Part shown: piece after piece, positions 5,750 to 12,570 of the stretch
How the letters are laid out: each line of letters opens with the position of its first letter
How positions within the stretch are numbered: position 1 is the stretch's first letter
Assembly: GCA_029287515.1 (NCBI GenBank)
Contig: JARFQZ010000117.1
Coordinates: 1 to 12,863, forward strand
Reading direction: 5' to 3'
Source of the DNA: Lysobacterales bacterium
GTDB lineage: Bacteria; Pseudomonadota; Gammaproteobacteria; Xanthomonadales; SZUA-36
Length of the DNA: 12,863 nt
Notes under the pieces: generated by a model
Database searches by the model: none
Told to the model about the DNA's origin: nothing
Seen by the model: only the letters and a program-made list of their open reading frames with translations
Translations under genes and position numbers: made by a program

Positions 5750-6370
5750 CTAATACTGCTTCTTCAGATTTTCGATTTCCTGCCTGAGGTTGATGACCTC
5801 TGCTTCCAGCGAGTCGACCCTCGCGGCCAGCACGCTGTCTTCGCCGCCAGTGGAGGCCCAGGGGCCTTCTTCGGGAACGTCGGGCTCGCCGCAGAGCAGG
5901 TGCGCAAACCGGGCTTCTTTCTGTCCCGGCTGGCGCGGCAGGGTCATAACCAGCGGCGGTTCATGATCGGTCAGTCGCTGCAGCATGTACTGCACATCTT
6001 CCAGGTCGTCGAAATCATACAGGCGGTGGGCGTTGGTCCTGAGTTCACCCAGGGTTTGCGGCCCACGCAGCATCAGCGGGCACAGTAATGCCAGGCCTTT
6101 GCTGTGAATGCCCATGGCCTTGTCGGCCGTGTGTTCATATTTTGCGACCCTGGCGCCCCAGGCTTCGCGCACCAGGCCCAGGGATTCCAGTTCCCTGAGC
6201 GTGTGCCCGATTTCTCCCTCTTTGTAGGAGGTCACGGGACTTCGCGCCGTTTTCTGGTTGCAGGCATTCTTCAGCGCGTTCAGCGTCAGCGGGTACTGGT
6301 CGGGCGTGGTTTCCTTTTTCTCAATCAGGCAGCCCAGGACCCTGGCCTGGATGGCGGTCAAATCATTCAT
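5750..6370 (-). CDS. yceH: YceH family protein (DUF480)
   Basis: This 206-residue protein of the YceH/DUF480 family has two tandem winged-helix domains. It is recognised from LTAIQARVLGCLIEKKETTP at the start, followed by DQYPLTLNALKNACNQKT, and later MLRGPQTLGELRTNAHRLYD. The C-terminus is a short coiled coil (VDSLEAEVINLRQEIENLKK), usual for the family. The cellular function is unknown; the winged-helix fold suggests nucleic-acid binding. I start at the ATG at 6370, which begins exactly where the conserved region begins; the 34 extra codons up to 6472 overlap the end of the barrel gene and lack family character. An AGGA lies about 12 bases upstream of the ATG, rather far. The gene follows the barrel gene by 19 bp and is probably transcribed as the last gene of the transport operon, which may be positional only. 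Confidence 0.93.
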   Translation of the reverse strand: MNDLTAIQARVLGCLIEKKETTPDQYPLTLNALKNACNQKTARSPVTSYKEGEIGHTLRELESLGLVREAWGARVAKYEHTADKAMGIHSKGLALLCPLMLRGPQTLGELRTNAHRLYDFDDLEDVQYMLQRLTDHEPPLVMTLPRQPGQKEARFAHLLCGEPDVPEEGPWASTGGEDSVLAARVDSLEAEVINLRQEIENLKKQY

Positions 6371-6389
6371 GGTTTCACTGTTTCCTCGT

Positions 6390-7667
6390 TCAGAAGTACC
6401 AGGCCAGCTGGGCAAACACGCTCGGGCCTGTCGAGAAGTATAACCCGTCTGCAGAAGCCTCGATCCCTCCATATTCGCTGCCGTCCGGACCCACCGGGAG
6501 GTTCAGAGCGGCCAGCACGAGGAGGTTCTGTTTCCAGTCATACTGAACCACCAGCTGGGCCAGGGCGGAGGGGTCCTCGAGGTTTACGAACAGGTTGGGG
6601 ATGAGCACTAGCAGAGGAGTCATTTCGACTGATGCCGAGGCCGCGACATAGTGGCGGGCCAGTGTAAACAGCTCGCCACGTTCCAGGCGCCTGAGAAGGT
6701 CCGGGTTTTGTAACAGTTCCTGCAGGGAATAGCGGCTATTTTTCTGACCGAATCCGTTGTAATAGTACTCGAGGATCCCACTGACGTTCCGTCCGCCCCA
6801 GGTCCAGGAATAGCTCAGGCTGGTCACGGCAGAAATTACATTGTCCAGGTCAGTATGTGTCCAGGTCAGATCACCCCGCACCACGGCGCCACCCATATTC
6901 GCAATACCACCCACTCCCAATATCTGGTCGCCGTAGTGCTGCGCAGCCAGCAGGTCTATCTCGTTCAGGCCCAGAAAACCGTGGTATTTGAAAGCAAGGG
7001 ATGACTGGTCGGATTCGACATTTCCCGTGATTGGATTTCGCCGGACAATAGCTACACCCTGCAGATCATTGCCGCTATCGAACAGGTACTGACCGTAAAG
7101 CATGTCGTCACCGGTTTTATACTCCTTGTCCACGGCGGCCGGGTCAAAGGGATTGAACACGTCCATCGGCGTAAAAATCATGCCGTTGCCCCAGCTGATC
7201 GCCTGGCGCCCAAATCGCCAGGCGGTTTGATCGCTTGTGTAACCGACATTGAGGCGGTCCAGGCGGTGGACCAGGGCGTTTTTTTCATCGTCCCCGACGG
7301 ACCAGGTCAAATCCCACCAGCGTCGATCGTCGTTGATGACGCGGTTAACCGGGGCCGGTGACGCTGGAAGGCTGTCGAACAGCTTCAGGGTTTCGGAATG
7401 AATGAAGATGCCCTGGTAATCCGCTTTGAAATCCCACTTGTCGTTTCGTCCACCGAATTTCAGCCGCGTTTCGAAGCTGTTGTTCAAGGAGTTCGATCCC
7501 AGGACTTCCCGAAACACGCTGTTTCCGGGATAGTCTGTAAATGTGAACCGGTACTTGAGATGTCCGCCAAAAGTCCAGTCAGTTGATTCGGCGCCGGCGG
7601 ACGGCGGGAGCGCCACAATCAGCAAGGCGCACAGCCACTTGCTCAAGATGCGACGGGTCCGGTTCAT
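6390..7667 (-). CDS. Putative outer-membrane beta-barrel protein of the transport operon
   Basis: A protein of 425 residues has a clear Sec signal peptide (MNRTRR, a hydrophobic stretch, then PPSAGA before ES, about residue 26) and a mature part of alternating amphipathic strands rich in aromatic residues. It ends LAWYF; a terminal Phe after alternating aromatics is the usual signal for barrel insertion by BAM. A conserved-looking block, RFGRQAISWGNGMIF then MDVFNPFDP and YKTGDDMLYGQYLF, resembles segments of large proteobacterial porin-like proteins (DUF1302-like), although this one is shorter than that family. I do not recognise a specific family. The ATG at 7667 gives the cleanest signal peptide and sits one base after the ATPase stop (TGAGATG); an in-frame ATG at 7697 would add ten polar residues. 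No good ribosome binding site precedes it, so translational coupling is likely. Its place after ABC genes suggests it accepts or inserts their cargo at the outer membrane. Confidence 0.75.
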   Translation of the reverse strand: MNRTRRILSKWLCALLIVALPPSAGAESTDWTFGGHLKYRFTFTDYPGNSVFREVLGSNSLNNSFETRLKFGGRNDKWDFKADYQGIFIHSETLKLFDSLPASPAPVNRVINDDRRWWDLTWSVGDDEKNALVHRLDRLNVGYTSDQTAWRFGRQAISWGNGMIFTPMDVFNPFDPAAVDKEYKTGDDMLYGQYLFDSGNDLQGVAIVRRNPITGNVESDQSSLAFKYHGFLGLNEIDLLAAQHYGDQILGVGGIANMGGAVVRGDLTWTHTDLDNVISAVTSLSYSWTWGGRNVSGILEYYYNGFGQKNSRYSLQELLQNPDLLRRLERGELFTLARHYVAASASVEMTPLLVLIPNLFVNLEDPSALAQLVVQYDWKQNLLVLAALNLPVGPDGSEYGGIEASADGLYFSTGPSVFAQLAWYF

Positions 7668-7668
7668 C

Positions 7669-8361
7669 TCAGGAGGGTACCTGTTCCCTGTCGTCAATTA
7701 CTTTTCCGTCCTGCATCCTGATCAGCCGTTTGGCATAGCGCATCACGCGCTCGTCGTGGGTGGAGATCAGGAAAGTCACACCGTGTGCCTGATTCAGCTC
7801 GCAGAACAGTTGCATTAAGTGCGCAGCCGAGTGGGAATCGAGATTGGCCGTGGGTTCATCAGCCAGCACCAGTTTTGGCTGGCTGACAATGGCGCGGGCG
7901 ACGGCAACCCGTTGTTGCTGACCGCCGGACAGTTCAGCGGGCCGGCGATGCTCCATGCCTTCCAGCCCCACTTCGCGGAGTATGTCCATTGCTTTTCGCT
8001 TCCTTTCCCCGGGCGGAACGCCCTGGACCTGCATCACGAATTCGACATTTTCCCGGGCGGTTAGCACCGGGATCAGGTTGTAGGCCTGGAAAACGAAACC
8101 AATGTGATGCAAGCGGAGATCCGCCAGGGCGCTTTTACCCAGCTGGTCCACGCGCTCGCCATCAATGCTGATGGCTCCGCTGTCGAGCTCATCCAGGCCA
8201 CCAATCATGTTCAGCAGAGTTGTTTTACCCGAACCGGAAGGGCCTGACAGGCACATGAATGAACCCTGCCGGATTTCCAGGGTTACGTGGTCCAGGGCCT
8301 TGATCACCGCATCACCTTGCTGGTAATTCTTACAGAGTTCGACGCACTTGATTTCAGCCAT
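7669..8361 (-). CDS. ABC transporter ATP-binding protein, LolD/MacB type
   Basis: This 230-residue cytosolic ATPase energises the two permeases encoded just upstream. All motifs are intact: Walker A GPSGSGKT (40-47), Q-loop Gln92 in FQAYNLIP, signature LSGGQQQR (144-151), Walker B LVLADEP (164-170) and the H-loop STHD (His202). The sequence type (compact single domain, GLDELDSGAISIDG, HHIGFVFQ) is that of the LolD/MacB/FtsE group, which does not import solutes but extracts lipidated or hydrophobic cargo or does mechanical work across the envelope. The ATG at 8361 has a strong AAAGGAG four bases upstream, 20 bp after the permease stop. Its stop overlaps the leader of the barrel gene. It is not the housekeeping lolD by context, since no lolC/lolE pair of normal arrangement accompanies it. 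Confidence 0.95.
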   Translation of the reverse strand: MAEIKCVELCKNYQQGDAVIKALDHVTLEIRQGSFMCLSGPSGSGKTTLLNMIGGLDELDSGAISIDGERVDQLGKSALADLRLHHIGFVFQAYNLIPVLTARENVEFVMQVQGVPPGERKRKAMDILREVGLEGMEHRRPAELSGGQQQRVAVARAIVSQPKLVLADEPTANLDSHSAAHLMQLFCELNQAHGVTFLISTHDERVMRYAKRLIRMQDGKVIDDREQVPS

Positions 8362-8371
8362 GTTGCTCCTT

Positions 8372-8391
8372 TCAGGTCTTCTCAGGTCTTC
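8372..8391. repeat. Perfect tandem duplication of 10 bp across the permease stop codon
   Basis: TCAGGTCTTC occurs at 8372-8381 and again at 8382-8391. On the minus strand this means the last bases of the permease (codons for Lys-Thr and the TGA) are repeated directly behind the stop, just before the AAAGGAG of the ATPase gene. The copy lengthens the spacer between the two genes by ten bases. It looks like a slipped-strand duplication. Confidence 0.8.
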
Positions 8392-9626
8392 GCGATGGCC
8401 TCAACGGGCCGGTACTGGGATGCCCGCCAGGCAGGCATGAGGCTGGTCAGAATTCCGAGGACGATAACGACCGCGTTGGCCATCAGCAAATCCTTCAGCT
8501 TCAACGCCGGGTACAGCACGCTGGATACACCCATCATTTCCATGCCTTCGGCCACCGATGAAATATCAATTCCGTCCCGTACGGGTAAAATCGTCGCGAT
8601 GGCCAGAATATTTCCGATCAGCAGTCCCAGGGCCAGCAGCATCAGTGACTCCAGCAGGATCTGGTAAAGAATCGTCGATGGTTTCATACCCAGGGCCTGC
8701 ATCAGTCCGATTTCACGGACGCGTTCGAACACGGCCATCATCAGCGTGTTCACCAGGCCGAAACTCAAAGCCAGGAAAATAACCACCAGCCAGACCAGCA
8801 CGAACCCGTCCATCATCTTCAGCATCATGCCGAGGTAAGTGTCCAGTTCCGTCCACTGCAGAATTTCCGGGTCTGTTCCGAAAACACCGGAAACCTGTCG
8901 ATACAGGGGGTCGACCTGGCGATAGTCTTCACCTGTAATTGCGATTTCAGAAACTTCCCCCGGAACTCCCAGCAGCGCCTGCACGGTCTCCAGTCCGCCG
9001 TAGACAAATGATTCTTCGAGGCCGCTCAGCTTGGCCCGGTAAACACCAACGACGCGGAAACCGCGGTCTGCGATATTGTTTTCAGGGTCCTGGCTCATGA
9101 CCACCACCCGTTTGCCCAGCCGGGTCTCCAGCCGTTCCAGCAATTTGCGGCCAACCACCAGGCCATTGTCGTCTCTCGATTCGAGAAAACGGCCCTCGAC
9201 GATACTTTCCGGATCGAATCCCAGCGCGATCTCTCCCCGGGGGTCCACGCCCAACAGCGTCACCCCGCGGCTGTTCCGCTCGCTGGAAATCATCGCGGGA
9301 ACCCGCACGCGGGCAGTCCAGCCGGTCACCCCGGATGCTTCGAGATCTTTGCGAAGCTGAGGACCCGGTTCGGGTATGCGGTGATCGATGCTGGGGTCGT
9401 CGCGGAAATCGGGGTGGTGTACCTGGACCAGGCCGGGTAACGCGTCGATGCCATCCTTGATCATCTGGTCGACCATGCCCCGCATCAGCGCGGTCATGAA
9501 AATCATCGCCCATACGCCGATGGCAATGGCAAGCAGCATGATCACCGTGCGGCGGTGATTGCGCCAGAGGTTACGCCAGGCAAGCACCGACATGGCGCCG
9601 AGCGGCAGATGACTGGGGCCGGCCAT
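8382..9626 (-). CDS. ABC transporter permease, FtsX/LolC/E type (second of pair)
   Basis: This 414-residue inner-membrane permease has the MacB/LolCDE topology: one transmembrane helix near the N-terminus (about 27-49), a large periplasmic domain (about 50-265), then three helices (about 273-298, 321-346, 381-400). The segment AVFERVREIGLMQALGMKPS (298-317) between helices 2 and 3 is the coupling helix region conserved in FtsX-like permeases, and the C-terminus is RASQYRPVEAIAKT. The start ATG at 9626 overlaps the stop of the preceding permease by one base (TAATG); Met12 (9593), which aligns with the partner's MAWRNLW, is an alternative. It forms a heterodimer in all likelihood with the neighbouring permease; the periplasmic domains would contact the LolA-like carrier. 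The cargo is unknown. Confidence 0.92.
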   Translation of the reverse strand: MAGPSHLPLGAMSVLAWRNLWRNHRRTVIMLLAIAIGVWAMIFMTALMRGMVDQMIKDGIDALPGLVQVHHPDFRDDPSIDHRIPEPGPQLRKDLEASGVTGWTARVRVPAMISSERNSRGVTLLGVDPRGEIALGFDPESIVEGRFLESRDDNGLVVGRKLLERLETRLGKRVVVMSQDPENNIADRGFRVVGVYRAKLSGLEESFVYGGLETVQALLGVPGEVSEIAITGEDYRQVDPLYRQVSGVFGTDPEILQWTELDTYLGMMLKMMDGFVLVWLVVIFLALSFGLVNTLMMAVFERVREIGLMQALGMKPSTILYQILLESLMLLALGLLIGNILAIATILPVRDGIDISSVAEGMEMMGVSSVLYPALKLKDLLMANAVVIVLGILTSLMPAWRASQYRPVEAIAKT

Positions 9627-10855
9627 TACACCGCCCTCATGGCCTCGACCGGCCTGAGCCGGAACAAGCGAAGGGCCGGATAAATGGAAGCCAGCAGGCA
9701 GAACATGAAAACCACGACCGGTCCGAGCAGCAACGCAATGGCTGAAACGCTCGGATACACGTCACCGGGAAGGTTGAAGCGCTCGGCGGCTTCCTCCATT
9801 CCAGGATAGGAAAATCCGTTCGTGTTGAAGTACAGGGCGACCAGCGTGCCCAAAAAGACCCCGATGACCAGGCCAATCGCTGACATCAGGACGGTTTCCA
9901 GCATCACCAGTGAGGCAAGTTTGCCGGGCTTGATTCCCAGGGCTGTGATTACACCGAACTCCCTGGTGCGCTCGAGCACCGACATCAACTGGGTGTTCAG
10001 TACGCTGAACGCGACCAGGACGATCAGTACACCGTACATGAACCAGGCGCTCGCAAAATCCGCCTTGATCGCCTGCTGCAATCCAGGGTGAAGGGCGTTC
10101 CAGTCCAGCACAACCAACCCGTTTCCATCTCTCACGAGATTTTCCATGGCGGTCACCGCAGCCGGAATCTGTTCCAGGTTGTCGACCGACACGGCGATGC
10201 TGCTGCCGTGACCGTCCATTGCGAAGGTTTCCTGGAAGTAATTCAGCGGGACTTCCGCAAAACTGCGATCCATGTCATTGGACCCGCTATCGAAAATGCC
10301 TATGACAGTCACCACGCCCGCGGCAAAAGAGCCGTCACGGCCGCTGCCCAGCAGGGTCAGTTCATCTCCGGTTTCGACTTTCAGGTTTCTCGCCATAACA
10401 CTGCCAATCACGATTTCAGCGGCATCGGGATCCTGCAAAAACCGGCCCTCGGAAACCAGGCCTGGCAGAGTGGAAACGCCCGGTTCGAACTCCGGCTGAA
10501 CGCCGGTGACCTGGATGCCGAAGGAGCGTTGTTCGCTGGAAGCCAGGGCGAAGGCTGCGGCGCGGGCCGTTACCCGGAATCCGGGCAATGCCTGCCTGGC
10601 CCTGTCCGCAAGCGCTTGTGCATTGGGTATGCTGGTCCGCAGTTTCGGGTTGTCGTTGTAGCCTGCCTGCTGCACCTGCAAGTGGCCGCTGAAGGCCTGC
10701 AATGTGTTGTTGATCATCATGTCGTAGGAACCCAGTTGCAGGGAGATCATGAAGATCAGCAGGACATTCGAGAAAATCATCGCCGTTGCCGTGAGCCAGG
10801 TGCGGCGTTTATGCCGCCAAAGGTTGCGCCACGCCATGCGCAGGCTGAGTGTCAC
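9626..10855 (-). CDS. ABC transporter permease, FtsX/LolC/E type (first of pair)
   Basis: This 409-residue partner of the next permease has the same four-helix plan: helix 1 about 19-41, periplasmic domain about 45-265, helices about 271-292, 316-343 and 371-394. The coupling segment SVLERTREFGVITALGIKPG (292-311) and the C-terminal LRPVEAMRAV match the other permease closely, while the periplasmic domains differ, so the pair is probably an ancient duplication that specialised, as LolC and LolE did. The start is a GTG at 10855 that overlaps the stop of the LolA-like gene (GTGA), implying translational coupling. By analogy with LolCDE it would extract cargo from the outer leaflet of the inner membrane and hand it to the carrier encoded immediately upstream; that is inference. 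Confidence 0.92.
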   Translation of the reverse strand: MTLSLRMAWRNLWRHKRRTWLTATAMIFSNVLLIFMISLQLGSYDMMINNTLQAFSGHLQVQQAGYNDNPKLRTSIPNAQALADRARQALPGFRVTARAAAFALASSEQRSFGIQVTGVQPEFEPGVSTLPGLVSEGRFLQDPDAAEIVIGSVMARNLKVETGDELTLLGSGRDGSFAAGVVTVIGIFDSGSNDMDRSFAEVPLNYFQETFAMDGHGSSIAVSVDNLEQIPAAVTAMENLVRDGNGLVVLDWNALHPGLQQAIKADFASAWFMYGVLIVLVAFSVLNTQLMSVLERTREFGVITALGIKPGKLASLVMLETVLMSAIGLVIGVFLGTLVALYFNTNGFSYPGMEEAAERFNLPGDVYPSVSAIALLLGPVVVFMFCLLASIYPALRLFRLRPVEAMRAV

Positions 10856-11598
10856 TGCCTGGGATTCCTCAGGTTGGACAGGGTGAACATATTGGCCTGC
10901 AGTTCAATATCGAACTCGACGGAGTGGACCGTCATCTGGGTCCATTCATCCGGTGTATCAGCCTTAGACATCCGCATGGTTTTCGCCACGGTCCGCCCGC
11001 CCATATCCTCCACTTCGAGTGTTTCGAGTGATTTCACCATCACGCCGTCCTGGTCCCAGAACTGCTGCTCCATCATCACGTAATCGTCCCTGATGACGAA
11101 AACCTCCTTGCCCCACACCACGGCGGCTTCCTCGTGGGGGATCGAAGTGATGGTGTAATGCACGTGACCGTCCTTTTGTTCGGTAAGGGTCAGTTCGTGG
11201 TCATACTGGTCGATAATATCAGTGGATTTACTGATGTCCTTGTTCGAGAAATCACTGCCCATCCAGCTTTGCGACATCATCGAGGAAGGCACCTTGATGA
11301 TACGGTTAATCTTCGGTGTGTAGGTCCACATGTTGTTGTCGTTGAGCAGTGTCCCGTTACCTGCGTCTTTCCTGGGTTCGATGACCCTGACCAGCGACAG
11401 TTTGTCGCCCTTGCTCCAGGACTCCATCGTCATCTTTCGTTCCCAATCGGGGCGATGGATGGTCATGGTCATGCTGGAGTGTGATGTCAGGCCACGCCAG
11501 TGGTCCATGGCCTTGCGGACCAGCTCAGTCGCATCCGATTCCTGCGCCATGGGCGATGACACAGCGAGCAAACCGGACAACAGGATTGTTTTTCGCAT
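10852..11598 (-). CDS. LolA-like outer membrane lipoprotein-sorting family protein
   Basis: This predicted periplasmic protein of 248 residues belongs to the LolA-like 'outer membrane lipoprotein-sorting protein' group (COG2834 type), which form a half-barrel with a hydrophobic cavity for acyl chains. An N-terminal signal peptide is visible (MRKTILLSGLLAVSSPMAQ, cleavage near MA-QE). Characteristic of this group are KGDKLSLVRVIEPRKDAGNG and, farther on, MMSQSWMGSDFSNKDI. Members of this group often lie beside RND (MMPL) or FtsX-type ABC transporters. The start at 11598 has AGGAG nine bases upstream; upstream in-frame Mets (11619, 11682) would put charged or non-signal sequence first and run into the divergent gene. 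It is the first gene of the minus-strand operon and overlaps the first permease. Whether the cargo is a lipoprotein or another lipid cannot be read from the sequence. Confidence 0.88.
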   Translation of the reverse strand: MRKTILLSGLLAVSSPMAQESDATELVRKAMDHWRGLTSHSSMTMTIHRPDWERKMTMESWSKGDKLSLVRVIEPRKDAGNGTLLNDNNMWTYTPKINRIIKVPSSMMSQSWMGSDFSNKDISKSTDIIDQYDHELTLTEQKDGHVHYTITSIPHEEAAVVWGKEVFVIRDDYVMMEQQFWDQDGVMVKSLETLEVEDMGGRTVAKTMRMSKADTPDEWTQMTVHSVEFDIELQANMFTLSNLRNPRQ

Positions 11599-11636
11599 TT
11601 TCCATGTCTCCTGTTTCATAGCGTACAATTTGAGTG
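11599..11636. promoter_or_regulatory. Very short divergent start region; candidate -10 TACAAT
   Basis: Only 38 bases separate the start codons of the divergent LolA-like and 5'-nucleotidase genes. The minus-strand AGGAG (11608-11612) lies here. On the plus strand TACAAT (11624-11629) matches a sigma-70 -10 at five of six positions; a start six to seven bases later would fall at or next to the ATG at 11637, giving a leaderless message. No good -35 is seen. The promoter of the long minus-strand operon must lie at least partly inside the nucleotidase coding region. Confidence 0.3.
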
Positions 11637-12536
11637 ATGAAAGAACCAGAAATATTGGTGATCGGAATCTCCTCGCGGGCATTGTTCGACCTGGGCCAGA
11701 GCCACGCCATTTTCGAAGCTGAAGGCTTGCAGGCGTATGCCGACTACCAGATGAAAAACGAAGACCAGCATCTGAAGCCGGGCGTGGCGTTTCCCCTGGT
11801 CAGGAAACTGTTGGCGTTGAACGAAGACGAGGTGGATCATCCCGGCGTCGAGGTGATCCTGCTGTCCAGGAACAGCGCCGATACCGGCTTGCGGATTTTC
11901 AATACCATCGAACACTACGGGCTGAACATCGAGCGTGCGGCGTTCACCGGGGGTGAAAGCCCCTACAAGTATATGGAAGCCTATGACGCTGACCTGCTGC
12001 TGTCGACCAATGCAGGCGATGTGCGCAAGGCACTGGAGAAAGGCTATGCAGCCGCAACCATTTTGCCGGGCAGGTCCAGTGACAGGGACAGCGGGCAGTT
12101 GAGGATTGCATTCGATGGCGACGCGGTGATATTCGGTGACGAGGCTGAACGTGTTTTCCAGGAGAGCGGGCTGGAAGCATTTTCGGACAGTGAACGCGAA
12201 GCAGCCGCCCAACCCCTTTCCGGCGGGCCGTTCAAGCCGGTGTTGGAAGCTTTGCATAAAATCCAGTCGGCATACCCGATCGAGGGCAATCCCATCCGGA
12301 CCGCGCTGGTTACGGCGCGCTCGGCGCCTGCCCATAAACGGGTTGTGCTGACCCTGAGGGAGTGGGGTATCCGGATCGACGAGGCCCTGTTCCTGGGTGG
12401 CCGTTCAAAAGGCGAATTCCTAAAAACGTTCGGTGCCGACATCTTTTTCGACGACCAGCAGGTACACATCGAGTCGGCCAAAGTTCATGTCACTTCAGCT
12501 CACGTTCCCACCGGGGTGGCCAACGAGGTAAAATAG
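11637..12536 (+). CDS. 5'-nucleotidase, cytosolic cN-I-like (HAD fold)
   Basis: This 299-residue protein is of the bacterial/eukaryotic 5'-nucleotidase group related to cytosolic nucleotidase IA, hydrolysing nucleoside 5'-monophosphates (typically AMP) to nucleosides. HAD-type motifs are visible: IAFDGDAV (Asp160 nucleophile, Asp162 acid), Thr226 in LVTARSAP, Lys258 in GGRSKGE and the acidic pair in IFFDDQ (Asp272, Asp273). The N-terminal part (ILVIGISSRALFDL, later FTGGESP) is typical of this family. No signal peptide is present, so it acts in the cytosol. I chose the ATG at 11637; a GTG at 11634 is in frame. No ribosome binding site of normal strength precedes either, in keeping with a possible leaderless message. 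Its stop is 34 bases before the next gene. Confidence 0.9.
   Translation: MKEPEILVIGISSRALFDLGQSHAIFEAEGLQAYADYQMKNEDQHLKPGVAFPLVRKLLALNEDEVDHPGVEVILLSRNSADTGLRIFNTIEHYGLNIERAAFTGGESPYKYMEAYDADLLLSTNAGDVRKALEKGYAAATILPGRSSDRDSGQLRIAFDGDAVIFGDEAERVFQESGLEAFSDSEREAAAQPLSGGPFKPVLEALHKIQSAYPIEGNPIRTALVTARSAPAHKRVVLTLREWGIRIDEALFLGGRSKGEFLKTFGADIFFDDQQVHIESAKVHVTSAHVPTGVANEVK
12506..12535 (+). promoter_or_regulatory. Candidate sigma-70 promoter for the acyl-CoA dehydrogenase gene
   Basis: TTCCCA (12506-12511) and TAAAAT (12530-12535) are separated by 18 bases, at the very end of the nucleotidase gene and about 36 bases before the next ATG. The -10 is good, the -35 poor. A CCACC/GGTGG palindrome (12509-12520) lies in the spacer. 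The dehydrogenase gene may have its own promoter or be read through from upstream. Confidence 0.3.
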
Positions 12537-12570
12537 CCGCTTTTGCCAGACCCAATGTCCGGAGCGCCAG

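Noticed and set aside
6371..6472. 34-codon N-terminal extension of yceH
   Set aside because: The extension overlaps the last codons of the barrel gene and has no family similarity; the conserved region starts at the ATG at 6370.
10088..11083. 331-codon plus-strand ORF opposite the first permease and LolA-like gene
   Set aside because: Its strand is antisense to two clear protein-family genes, and it lacks any recognisable domain; long antisense ORFs are common in GC-rich genes.
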